Source of the DNA: Podospora pseudocomata
Taxonomy: Eukaryota; Ascomycota; Sordariomycetes; Sordariales; Podosporaceae
NCBI RefSeq assembly: GCF_035222375.1
Contig: NC_085889.1
Span: 2,356,001-2,420,000 of the forward strand
Length of the DNA: 64,000 nucleotides
Reading direction: 5' to 3'
The position numbers and the translations under genes were made by a program. Below the pieces are notes generated by a model. That model was not told where the DNA came from, searched no databases, and saw only the letters and a list, made by a program, of their open reading frames with translations. Below are positions 1-9,571 of this stretch, in pieces; position 1 is the first letter of the stretch, and every line of letters begins with the position of its first letter.

Positions 1-360
1 CACTGGCTTGACATGGCGTTGCGAGCATACACTTGGGATTGGAGGTGAAGAATAGCGTCATGCTTCGTGAGGGTGGTGCTTGAGTGGTGAAGTAGTAGAT
101 ATGGGATATCAATATACATCATGGTTGGGGGACTTTTTGGTAGTCTTCATGGTCGTGATGGAGGTGATGGTGTGGTGAAGCTGTTCTTTGGGTCTGGCCC
201 GTGAGCTGATATGTATGTGCCCTGTGATGTGGTATATACTTGTCATTCCTCCGCTGTCAATTCTTGACTTTCCAACATACATATCGTCCTGGGTATCTCC
301 ATCTCAACTTACAGTAGCTTGAAACCCCTCCCATCACGACAACAACACCCCTTCTTCTAA

Positions 361-1299
361 TCACCCAGCAAAGCCCTCTTGCAAAACCCCCACCTTTTCG
401 TCCCTCCCCGTCAACCTAGCCATAGCCCCCTCATAAACGGCAAACTGCACGGCATTGACCACAAACGCCCTCAGACTGCAGACTCCTAGCCCCCGAAAGA
501 AGGGTTTTATCCCTTCTCTCGCGTAGATTTCCCTCCCCGTCTGCCACGCCCCTTTGCCTTTTCCTCCACTCCCCAACAAACCTTGTTGTTCTCCCGCCAT
601 GTCCCGAGTTTGCATCCTGGTCTTGACGACATCCAAAGGGAAAATACTCGCCCAGGTCAACACCCCCGCCACCCCACCGCAGAGGAGCGCCCTCCCTGTT
701 GTTTCCTCTGTTGTGGTGCCGAAGAAGGAGTTGTACCATCCGGAGGAGAGCTCGTACCCCCAGAAATAAAACCCGTACCCTATGCTATCTCTCAAAACGG
801 TCACCCCCCCGGCTTGGTAGAGACCTTTTACGCGATTCTGCCGTAGGATTTGGGTTGTTACATTCCAGGAGGAGGTCGAGGAGGTTTGCGAACGGACTTT
901 GATGATCTCGGTTGGGCAAGACACCAAAAAGGTGGCGAGGCCGGAGATGCAGCCTGCTAGGAAGGTGGTTGTGAGGTTTGATCCTTTTCCTCCTTGCTGG
1001 CCGGGTTGGGAGGGGGAAGGAAACAAAGAGTTGAGGTAGGACTCTGAGCGGTTATACGACACAAAAAGCAGGGCGTTCAAGGCGCCGTAGGTGAGGATGG
1101 GGGCTGCTGTGCCGAGGAGGAGGTTGCGGGGGGTAGTTAGGATTCTTGGGTTGGTGGTGGTTATGGTGGTGGAAGGGGAAGAGGAAGAGAAAGAGGAAGA
1201 GGAACTGGCTTGGAGTCGGACTTTGAGGACGTCGAGGGGGTTGCCGATTATGATGGAGGCTGCGCCCGAGAGGTAGCCGGCCCAGAAGTCGGCTGACAT
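361..1299 (-). CDS. Mitochondrial carrier family (SLC25) protein
   Basis: Single-exon protein of 312 residues, the usual size of a mitochondrial inner-membrane solute carrier. It shows the threefold carrier repeat: signature motifs PLDVLK at residues 21-26, PTEIIK at 129-134 and PLDVVK at 221-226, each ending a first helix of a repeat, with small-residue-rich helices between. The family exchanges metabolites across the inner membrane. The substrate cannot be fixed from sequence; the mix of motifs looks most like the acylcarnitine/ornithine/Ymc-type branch (inference). A Ser/Thr-rich insertion at 32-56 and a Gly/Ser/Gln-rich loop at 94-112 are longer than usual matrix loops. The start follows a short leader and no upstream in-frame exon is needed. 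Family call is firm, subtype is not. Confidence 0.88.
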   Translation of the reverse strand: MSADFWAGYLSGAASIIIGNPLDVLKVRLQASSSSSFSSSSPSTTITTTNPRILTTPRNLLLGTAAPILTYGALNALLFVSYNRSESYLNSLFPSPSQPGQQGGKGSNLTTTFLAGCISGLATFLVSCPTEIIKVRSQTSSTSSWNVTTQILRQNRVKGLYQAGGVTVLRDSIGYGFYFWGYELSSGWYNSFFGTTTEETTGRALLCGGVAGVLTWASIFPLDVVKTRMQTRDMAGEQQGLLGSGGKGKGAWQTGREIYAREGIKPFFRGLGVCSLRAFVVNAVQFAVYEGAMARLTGRDEKVGVLQEGFAG

Positions 1300-2044
1300 T
1301 GTTGTTGGGGTAAAAAAAAAATATGCTTCTCCTTTGGTCGGGAGTTACCCTCTTGTGAGAGTGAGTGTGTTGTCTGGTTTATGAGCTGGTATGGCTTATC
1401 GTCCTTGAGATGTGGTTGGTGGTGGTGGTGGTGGTGATGGTGAGGGGGAGACTTGAGAGACTTGGTACACCTGGTATCCCAATCTATGGATCCTGGCAAG
1501 TCACCTGAAGAACTGTAAACTGTAAAAAGCAGTAAATGTTACCTCCTTGAATAGGCGCCTCGAACTGAGCCTCTTTGTTTATCCCGCCATAATGATGACC
1601 GCGGGGTTAGTTGGATTCGGGTTAGCGGGGCGCAATGGACCCTGCCAAGGCTCACCTTCCCGCCTCTGCCGGCATGTGAAGATGACCACATGACGGAGGT
1701 TTGTAAGTATCACCACATGACAGTCTGATAAACCATAAAGAATATTCCTCCTGAACTCAGCAATGCTCCCGACTAAAAATGGGTATAAAACCGCCTTCTC
1801 AACCGTACTCAACCACGGTTTAGTACCTTCGCAAGAAAATGATTACAAGTACACATATCGTGATAAACTGAAACCCTTTAACCTTTCAACCTTTCCACCC
1901 GAAAAATAAATAAATGAAATCCGCTTATGCCATGGCCCAACCCACCAACAATGCTTGCTCTCATCAGAGTCAAAACAGAATATTCCGCTAACGTATACCC
2001 TCATCCCCACCTCTCCCTCTATTCTTTCCCCGTCTTTCCCAACA
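1300..2044. other. Intergenic: 5' region of the carrier gene and 3' region of the Syt1-like gene
   Basis: No convincing gene. It holds the leader of the carrier gene, including a short GGT/CCA trinucleotide run near 1418-1438, and the 3' flank of the Arf GEF gene. Short open frames here lack family features and suitable splice context. Confidence 0.6.
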
Positions 2045-5000
2045 TTACACAGCCACCTCAATCCCCTCCTCCTTCTTCTTCTCCTCCTCCCCATCCCCGT
2101 CCAAATCAACCTCCTCCCCCCTCGCCGCCCGCTTCGCAATATCCCTCTCCTTGTAAATCTCCCCCCTCCTCACCGTCGCCATCTCCAAATTCTCGGCATA
2201 CGTCCTAAACTTGACAATCTCATGCAGCAAATACTCGCTCTTCCTCTCCCAATTCGCCATGGCCCTCACCGCGTTCGTGCTCCTCGGCGTGAACGCAAGC
2301 AGCATCGGGCTCCTAAGCGCGTTGTGGCTCTGCAGTTCCGCCTCGATACTCTTGATGTACCCCTGCAGATACCCCAGCTGGTCCTTCTCGGACAGGTTGC
2401 TGGGGCGGGTGGACTGCTGCGGCGGTGTCCAGTCGGCAATGTGGATGCGATCACCGGGCAGCTTGGCCGAGTGACGCATAGGAAGGGAGCCGACCAGGCC
2501 GGCGTGGTTGCCGAGGACGCCCGAGGAGCCCGAGCCAGGGCGGTTGAGAGAGCCGCCAAAGTCAAAGGACGAAGAGCGGATGGAGCGGCCGGATTGCATG
2601 GAGGAGCGGGTGAGGGTGGGTACTATCCCTGTGCCGGTGTTGGCAGCGGCCGCGCTGCCGGAGCGGGAGTGGCCTCGGGCGCTGCTGCCGGATGTTGGGG
2701 GGCGGTTGGGGAGGTTGGTTGTGCTTTCGTTAATGGCGGCTACGAGCGCGTTGTTGATAACCGCGTCGCTCCAGCCGTACTCGATGTTGGAGATACCACC
2801 AATCAGTGGTACTGTGCTGAGTCGGGCGCTCCAGTAGTTGGCCGTGCTGACGAACTCGGCGCTGATCTCGGGTGTGCCGACGTGGAAGAAGTGAACGGCG
2901 CCGGTGGGCAGGTTCAGGATCCAGACGTGCCTGCGGGAATGGCTGTACCCCCCAGGAGGGAAAGCAGTGGCGAGAGTATGCCTGAGCGAGAAAGTACCCA
3001 GGTTGGTAGCATGGTCTTGCCAGTTGCCCCCACCCACCACGGCACCCTTGGGAAGAGTCCCGCCAGGACCCCGTCTGTTCTTCTGTCTCATCGACTTGTT
3101 CGGCGAAAAGGAGAAGAGGCTCAGCTGCCCCTTTTGGATGACCGCAAACACTTCGGTCCAATTGTGGTTCTTGGGCTTCTTATTGTTCCCATCCTTGAAG
3201 TGTTTGTGGCTTACAATTCCTTCCTTGATCCATGGAGGACCGGCAAGCTCAAGAGACTCATCATCCAACAACTCATCAGGATGAACCTCCCCGTCGTCGT
3301 CGGCATTGTCCTCCCGGATAATCGCCTGGCTCAGAGCGCTGGCAAATCCAATCGACTGCTGGTAGTCGCCACGGGGATACGCCGAGCCGAACGAGTCCAT
3401 CGACATGGAGGTGTGGGTCCTACCCAGCGACACCTTACTCCAGGTCGCTGAGGAATCGGTAGGGCTCCAGACAGACGTTCCATCGTCAAAGCTAGTCCTA
3501 CTAGACGAGAAGCCGTTGCCAAAGCCTCGTGGTCTTGATCTGCTCTTGGAGTTCCACCTCGAGTTGGGCTTCATTGTGTCCTGAATGCGGCCCCGGGTGG
3601 AAGCAACACCCTCTGATGGCGCTTTGCTAAGCACACTGGGTGACCGCTTGAGCATGCTCATGACGGACAAGCTGTTTGGGGTCTGGACGATGGGGCTCGA
3701 GGCATCGGCGCCGAACAACGGCAAACGGTCATCGCGGATCGAAGAATATGTCTCCTTCAAGACAATTTCCACTTGTTGCTCCCATGCCTTCAGCGGCCCG
3801 TCAAATGGCGCCTTGACAAGAGGGCCACATCCGTCAGCCGAATCCGCAAACGTCCCAAGCGCCGAACCGGGACGTGGTGGTGGCTTGAACGAGGCCCGGA
3901 AGCTACTATATCTCGGGTTTTGGTCCTCCGACGTGCGACCTTCCGCCTCCCACTGAGGCCCCTTGCCCGGGAGGATGCTCGCACGCTTGTTGAACGCCTC
4001 AGGCGCCGACTCTTGAAGGGCCTGTCTGATGGTGGTCATGGTGTTCTTGACGAACTGGGGCTTGCTCATTCTGTGCTCAATATCGGCAATATGAAGATCC
4101 GTGTTGAGAAGAATGATTGAGTAGCAAATAGTGTGAATAACATCTGTGACAGGGTCAGCGAGACCCTTGGGAGAAACAGAGACACAAAACTTACCTGGTA
4201 TTTTGAAACCATGATTTGGGTTGCAGTCGCACCACCTCTTGGTAAAGGCTACCAAGATCCTGTCCACTTGCTGTGTTTCAGCCCTCAGCAGCAGGCGGTT
4301 GCACACCAAGCGCAAGCCGCTCACAATGCTCTGGTTCTCAAAGTCGAAGAGATCCATGTAAGCACGTAGCACTCTCTGGCGAACAGGGCCTTCTTCACCC
4401 ATGTAAGCCGCCGCCCGGTCCTTTTGGATGAACTCCTCACTGCCGTCATAAATCTTCTGTGCCTTTTGACGGTCATCTTCCGTCGGATCTCCCACCACAA
4501 ACTCGTTAGGTTCATCAATGGACTTGGCTGAGTGAGGAATGGATTCACCCTTGGGACTCGGCTCGGCGCTTTCGATCTTGAAGCTGGGCACACTTGGCAT
4601 TTCAAGTGGCAGGCCGAGCGTGTTGGAACTGTCACGGTGAGTGGGCGGGTTGTCGGTATTGTGTCGGATCGAAAGTCTCAAGTCTTTCCTGGCCATGTTA
4701 AGGTTTGGAACGCTCTTGGACTTGGATACCGTTGGTGACGGTGACCGGTTCCTGTCATCTTCCGCCCCAGGCTTGAGGTTCCTGGTTTCAGACTGAGGAG
4801 CCTTGCGATGCCGTACCGGGCTGTCCTCGTCATCACTGTCTTCGCGTAGAAAAGACTTGGGTGGCGAGGCCAGAGGCGTAGCAGGGGGTCGGTTTGGTGT
4901 GGTGGCAGTGTTGTTGGGATCACTGGGTTCGGGGTCGACTTTACGTATAACAGCTTTTGGACTCGGGTCATAGTCCGGTGAAAAGCCGCGGTTCCTACCG

Positions 5001-6769
5001 CGGTTCTCCTCTTCCGGTGGCGCGGGATTCTTGGCCTGAACAGGAGATTCTGGGGCCTCGATCGAAGGCATTGGCTCGTCCACAGGGGTCTGGGCAGCGG
5101 TCGACGTAGGGCTGCCAGCAAGGAACGGGTCCATGGCCCGCCGTAAGCTGGTGATCGGGCTGGGCTCTGCCTTTCCTATCCCTGGGAACACCTGTAGCTG
5201 ATCCATAGGGAGCTGGACCGCCGGGACATTGTGCACCACCGGTGCCACTGGCACGATGGGGACCGGTGGTGGCTCCGCATCTGTGATGGACTGTTTCCGT
5301 CGCCGAAAGAACGACGACGTCTTTTTCTGTAGCGTATGCGTGGTGGAATGATGTGATTCGCGTGACGGTGGTGCGGATGATTTCGGCTGCAGTCCGAGCG
5401 AGGAGGCGGCCGGTGTTACTGGTGGCGTAGAGATGCTCGGTGTCAATGCTGTCTTGGTAGATCCAAACATCCTCCTGAAGAAGCCTTGCTTTTCTTTTGG
5501 CTGCATGGTGGCCTGTGGCGGGACAAGACCCGCCTCTTTTGATTTTTCGTAACCAATGTGTGGAGCAGGAGCTGAGTCGATGTCCAAAGCAGGGACAGGC
5601 GGTGCATCGCGCACCGTGGTGTACATTGGGTCTGGCTTTCTGGTGATGGTGGCGCTCTTGGACGAGCGGATGCTTCGTCGACGTTCGACACTCGACCCTC
5701 TGGATTGGGCCTTCGGCTCGGTAGTCTTGGGTTCGGGCGGCGGCATGACGGGCAGCGACGGCACTGTGGTTAGTCTACGCGGGCCGGCTGGGACCGTTGG
5801 CATCGGCGCGGCGTCGTACTCATCGTTGTTCTTATTGAAAAAAGTGTTGGAAAACTCAATGTGCCAGGGGCCTGGTGCTGGCCGTGGTGCTGCTGCTTCT
5901 GCCGCCCCATCAAAGCTCGATGATCTCCCAAACCCCCTGGCCCATCGCTGGCTGCCCAGAACCTGTGCGTACCCCTGATCGATGCTGTTTGCACTGCTGC
6001 TCTTGCTCCCCTTGCCGCCTCTGGAATGGATTGCCCCCGGTGTCCCCGTCTCGCGCATGCTGTTGATCCGGCCGAGGTTGGACTGGAAGCCTGAGCTGCT
6101 GTTGCTGCGGCGGCCGCGCGATGACATCCTGCTGGCGTCGTCTGCCCCTTCGAGGTCAGAGCTGTACGAGTAGCCGTGGCCGGTGCGGCCGGTCCTCGAG
6201 TTCAAGGTCATTGTTCGGCTGTTGTCGTCTCCAAACGAGGAAAAGAGGGGATCGTCGTACCCTGGCCTCGACCCGCCAAATGACGTGGTACCACCAACAC
6301 CTCCTCTAATCTGGCCCATGGACATTTGGTCGAGCGACAGGAGCATGTTGGCCACGAGTGAGTCCCGTGTTACCTGGCGGGCCGGCAGTGAGAGGTCGTG
6401 GGAGTCGCGGGGGTCGGGCTGCTTCTTGGAGCGAGACGATGATGGCAGTTCGGGCTGGTGATGTTGCTGGTCCTGGTTCGACAGTGTCATCTCGTAGGGG
6501 ATGTCGACGGGCGTGAGACTCTCAAGAAAGGTCTCAATGTCGGCCGTGTCTCTACCCGTGCCTTTGGGCAACCTAAGCGCCCGGCCCCCAGCAGATGAGG
6601 CGCTCTCGTCTTGGGAAGGTGTGGATGTTTCGCGGGGAGATGGTGTCTGTGGGGGGTCTCGCTGTCTTTTGATTCTCGGGGAGGACGGCGACGTGTCGAT
6701 AGTCAGTTCGGGCTTCCGTCTGCCGCCTTCTCGGCGAGCCGTGTCGGTTGGATCGTAATCTTGGTACAT
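2045..6769 (-). CDS. syt1: Syt1-like Arf guanine nucleotide exchange factor (Sec7 + PH domains)
   Basis: About 1557 residues after removal of one intron. A long disordered Ser/Pro-rich N-terminal half is followed by a Sec7 domain (roughly residues 795-905) and a PH domain (roughly 1160-1300). In Sec7 the catalytic-glutamate segment reads LLLRAETQQVDRIL, where the family has FRLPGEAQ-like sequence, and motif 2 ends IILLNTDLH. Sec7 domains load Arf GTPases with GTP on Golgi and endosomal membranes; the Sec7-then-PH order matches yeast Syt1. An intron at 4144-4194 (51 nt, GTAAGT, branch CTGAC, CACAG) is in frame without a stop; splicing joins FKIP to DVIHTICYS inside Sec7. The start is placed at ATG 6769; the frame stays open to 6877 and a CAG acceptor precedes the ATG, so a 5' exon is possible. 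Confidence 0.85.
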   Translation of the reverse strand: MYQDYDPTDTARREGGRRKPELTIDTSPSSPRIKRQRDPPQTPSPRETSTPSQDESASSAGGRALRLPKGTGRDTADIETFLESLTPVDIPYEMTLSNQDQQHHQPELPSSSRSKKQPDPRDSHDLSLPARQVTRDSLVANMLLSLDQMSMGQIRGGVGGTTSFGGSRPGYDDPLFSSFGDDNSRTMTLNSRTGRTGHGYSYSSDLEGADDASRMSSRGRRSNSSSGFQSNLGRINSMRETGTPGAIHSRGGKGSKSSSANSIDQGYAQVLGSQRWARGFGRSSSFDGAAEAAAPRPAPGPWHIEFSNTFFNKNNDEYDAAPMPTVPAGPRRLTTVPSLPVMPPPEPKTTEPKAQSRGSSVERRRSIRSSKSATITRKPDPMYTTVRDAPPVPALDIDSAPAPHIGYEKSKEAGLVPPQATMQPKEKQGFFRRMFGSTKTALTPSISTPPVTPAASSLGLQPKSSAPPSRESHHSTTHTLQKKTSSFFRRRKQSITDAEPPPVPIVPVAPVVHNVPAVQLPMDQLQVFPGIGKAEPSPITSLRRAMDPFLAGSPTSTAAQTPVDEPMPSIEAPESPVQAKNPAPPEEENRGRNRGFSPDYDPSPKAVIRKVDPEPSDPNNTATTPNRPPATPLASPPKSFLREDSDDEDSPVRHRKAPQSETRNLKPGAEDDRNRSPSPTVSKSKSVPNLNMARKDLRLSIRHNTDNPPTHRDSSNTLGLPLEMPSVPSFKIESAEPSPKGESIPHSAKSIDEPNEFVVGDPTEDDRQKAQKIYDGSEEFIQKDRAAAYMGEEGPVRQRVLRAYMDLFDFENQSIVSGLRLVCNRLLLRAETQQVDRILVAFTKRWCDCNPNHGFKIPGKFCVSVSPKGLADPVTDVIHTICYSIILLNTDLHIADIEHRMSKPQFVKNTMTTIRQALQESAPEAFNKRASILPGKGPQWEAEGRTSEDQNPRYSSFRASFKPPPRPGSALGTFADSADGCGPLVKAPFDGPLKAWEQQVEIVLKETYSSIRDDRLPLFGADASSPIVQTPNSLSVMSMLKRSPSVLSKAPSEGVASTRGRIQDTMKPNSRWNSKSRSRPRGFGNGFSSSRTSFDDGTSVWSPTDSSATWSKVSLGRTHTSMSMDSFGSAYPRGDYQQSIGFASALSQAIIREDNADDDGEVHPDELLDDESLELAGPPWIKEGIVSHKHFKDGNNKKPKNHNWTEVFAVIQKGQLSLFSFSPNKSMRQKNRRGPGGTLPKGAVVGGGNWQDHATNLGTFSLRHTLATAFPPGGYSHSRRHVWILNLPTGAVHFFHVGTPEISAEFVSTANYWSARLSTVPLIGGISNIEYGWSDAVINNALVAAINESTTNLPNRPPTSGSSARGHSRSGSAAAANTGTGIVPTLTRSSMQSGRSIRSSSFDFGGSLNRPGSGSSGVLGNHAGLVGSLPMRHSAKLPGDRIHIADWTPPQQSTRPSNLSEKDQLGYLQGYIKSIEAELQSHNALRSPMLLAFTPRSTNAVRAMANWERKSEYLLHEIVKFRTYAENLEMATVRRGEIYKERDIAKRAARGEEVDLDGDGEEEKKKEEGIEVAV
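4144..4194 (-). other. In-frame 51-nt intron inside the Sec7 domain
   Basis: Donor GTAAGT, branch-like CTGAC and acceptor CACAG. The length is 17 codons with no stop, so the unspliced frame reads through. The residues it would encode interrupt a conserved Sec7 helix, whereas the spliced sequence restores normal Sec7 spacing. Confidence 0.85.
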
Positions 6770-6877
6770 GTTGTACGGAGTACCTGTCGAGGAGAAACAG
6801 GCGGGTGACACAAAGACGCCCCTTTGACGCCATCCACGGCCAGGCCAATCAACAAGCACTCGACAAGCAGCGCGCAC

Positions 6878-8004
6878 AAATTAGAGATGTTCAGAAGCGC
6901 GTAAAGAGTGTGCGTCTGTGTGTCCCGTTTAGGGGAACTGTGCCGTGTGTGCCTCTCGGGCTGCTCTTGAGATTGTAATTGTTTTGCTTTGCCAGGATTA
7001 AATTAGGTAGCGGCCATTCGGCAGACGGACGGCTGTGTAAATCAGTGGAGAGATTGCGACCTCGTCTCTTGTTTCTTTCATTCTTCGGCTGCTTCCGTTG
7101 CACCGTCATCCTTTGAACAGCGACAAGGACAGCGACAGCGGCACCCCGAAAATGTCCTCGACTGATAAATTGTTTCAGAAAGAGCTCGTCCAACCACAAT
7201 CCAAAGCGCGCCTTTCTCCTGCGTCGCGCTGCATCCAGTCCATGCAACCTGACAACGTTGGAGCCCCAAGCTTCCTACTTCTCCTTCTGCGCTAGCCCCG
7301 CGGCCATAGCGCTGTCAAGTGCCCCTTTTTTTTTCTTTTTTTTTTTTTTTTTTTCCTGCAGTGTCTCCCTCAACTCCAATACCGTTTCATCGATTGACAG
7401 CTCCGTCATGCAAGTATATTTTTCAAGAATAAACAACATGCACATGAACGACATGCACGCTGCAGGAAAAAAACAAACAAATAAAATAGATATATTCCTA
7501 TGGCCAGCCCGCCATGCGCGTCTGGGGCACGAGTGCGACTTCCAGGGTACCCCACACCGCCTAGTAACATCTCCACATGACATCGTGGCAGGCTTGACAC
7601 GATCCGAAGGCCCACCGCCTATTCCGGCCTGCCGCGGCCTGTCGGGGAGAGAAATAAACCGCGCACTCCCTTGTTTCACAATCCGAGCCACGTGGAGGCC
7701 GTCGAACCACCATCTCCGATAAACAGCGGCCCCACTCTGCCTCACCGGCTCCGTGTCTCGGCTCCGGTGGCCTTCTCCGTTACAGCAGGTGGAGGAGTCG
7801 AAACAAGGAGAACTGTATTGTATTGATGATTCCCATGAGCATTGGAATCTACTGATATCTCAACTCTCTCAACATCAAGCCGTCGTCACATCCTCCGATT
7901 CCCGCACTGACTGAGCCGAACTGCCATCACCCGTTTCATCCTGCAACCCCCCTACCAGTGCAGAGGATGGTGTGGCCCGAAGTCGCCACCGTTCATCACC
8001 ACCA
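6878..8004. other. Intergenic: Syt1 promoter/leader and 3' flank of the protease-like gene
   Basis: About 1.1 kb without a convincing gene. A T-rich homopolymer tract (about 7327-7355, one C interruption) reads as poly(A) on the strand of the Syt1-like gene, where it would lie in the upstream region. Frames across it (7258-7745, both strands) encode homopolymer-bearing peptides with no family resemblance and are taken as chance. Confidence 0.6.
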
Positions 8005-9571
8005 TCAGATATCTCCCTTGTACCACTTTGTCCACCCCCGAAACTGGATACGGCAGAGCCCGTTCCGCATCTGCTCCGTCCTCATCGGCTTCACTCTCAG
8101 GTTGGCAACCTTGTCCATACAGCTCAAGGGATCCTGCAGAAAATCCATCGCAACCTTGAACGCCCCGGGTCGATTGGAAGACGGGTCAAACGTCAAGGCT
8201 TTGTTGACGAGCTGGTCGTCTAGGTTGTAACCAGTGCCTTGGTGCATGCCGATGACATGTCCTCCCTGATCCATCACTGGACTTCCGCTGCTACATGGAG
8301 CAACCGCCACGTTGTGATCCATCAACCGCTGGTTCTCCTCCATGTCACAAACAACCTGTGTAGTCCCCTCCCGGACTTCGTCATTCTCGTGACCCGACCG
8401 GTCAGGAAGAAGCCCCCGCACAGTAACAGTAATCTTCTCCCCTCGATAAGGCGGGTTCCTATGCTTGAGAGGTCCCTCGCCGTCCACCTCACGATCAAGC
8501 CTGATAACCCCCATATCGAACGACTTGTCCCCCACCATGAAGAAAGCCCAGTGAACACCGCAGTGCGTGCCCCTGTACCTCCCCCAGCCGGGTACATCAA
8601 TCTCCACCGCCTGAGCAAAACCTTCCTTGTGGTTATACACCGCCGCTCCTACCGTCATGACAGTCTTTTGATCAACCAACCACCCCGTGAAGCGATGGTA
8701 TCTCCTCTCCCCATTCTTGTCGGGAAACAAAGTGTGAACCCGCACAATATCATCATTCCTCCTCCCCTCGCTCATCCCAGCGGCAACCTCCCTTTTTAAC
8801 CTCCTCCCTTTTTCTTCTGCTGCACACCGTCCCAATGATGGCTCAGTATCAGTGAGCCCCCAGCAGAGAACATCAGGCGCGAAACCAACCTCCCCTCTTG
8901 CGATTTCGATCGTCCCTTCACCGACAGTGAGTAAGTCCTCGATGATGGCTTGTAGAATGTCAATCTCCTTCCAGAGCTTGAGATACCTCGCTTTGAAGTC
9001 GCCCTCTTGAAGGTCGTTCATGAACTCGATCATGACTCGCAGTTTTTCACCCTGGGCGTTGAACACCTCCACTGGTTGGGCGCGGAGCGAGTTTTTTACT
9101 GCGTCGGGGAAGCTGTTGCAAGGGGGGGGAGGGGACCAGGTGATTTCGTGGGTGGTGGTGGTGGAGCCATTGATGAGGGAGATGGAGGCTGTGATGAGGG
9201 TGGACAGCTGGTCGAAGCGCTTTTCGATTTGGATGACCTGGAGTTCGAGTTCGGCTGTGTGGTGGGGGTGGGATTTGGTGCAGAGGGTGGTGAGGGAGGG
9301 GATGTTATCTTCGCTTTCGGAGGGGATGGGGAAGGAGGCGAGGAGGTAGGAGAGGAGGAGGGTGTATCGACGGAAAAGGGTCGATGTGGCACGGTGGGTT
9401 GGGGTCGTGGTGAGGATTTGGCGGAAGTCTTTAACTTAAAGGTTAGCGAAGGGGTGAGGAACGGAGGTGAAGGGAACGAGACAGACCATATTCAGTGTTG
9501 GGTGGTGTGCTGGGTGGGAGTTGAAGGGACACGCCCTCGAGAATTGGGGCGAGTTCGGCGATTTGGGTCAT
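8005..9571 (-). CDS. V8/trypsin-fold serine protease-like protein lacking the catalytic His
   Basis: Two exons (9487-9571 and 8005-9428) joined across a 58-nt intron (GTCTGT, branch GCTAAC, TTAAAG) give 502 residues; the start MTQIAELAP is the first ATG in the 5' exon. Residues 1 to about 230 are helical with no known domain. From about 255 to 480 the chain resembles an S1B/glutamyl-endopeptidase domain: FTGWLVDQKTVMTVGAAVYN matches the segment that normally carries TAAH or TAGH; SFDMGVIRL holds the catalytic Asp (about residue 333); CSSGSP the nucleophilic Ser (about 409). The His position is Ala (about residue 290), so the domain should be inactive or use another base. Such pseudo-protease domains often bind or scaffold. 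The ORF is otherwise clean, arguing against simple decay. Confidence 0.72.

Noticed and set aside
1955-3451. 498-codon plus-strand open frame
   Set aside because: Antisense to the Syt1-like gene. It is opened by C-ending codons on the other strand, and its Arg/Pro/Gly-rich product has no domain.
7275-7745. 156-codon minus-strand frame with a poly-Lys run
   Set aside because: The Lys run comes from an A homopolymer in the Syt1 upstream region; no other features.
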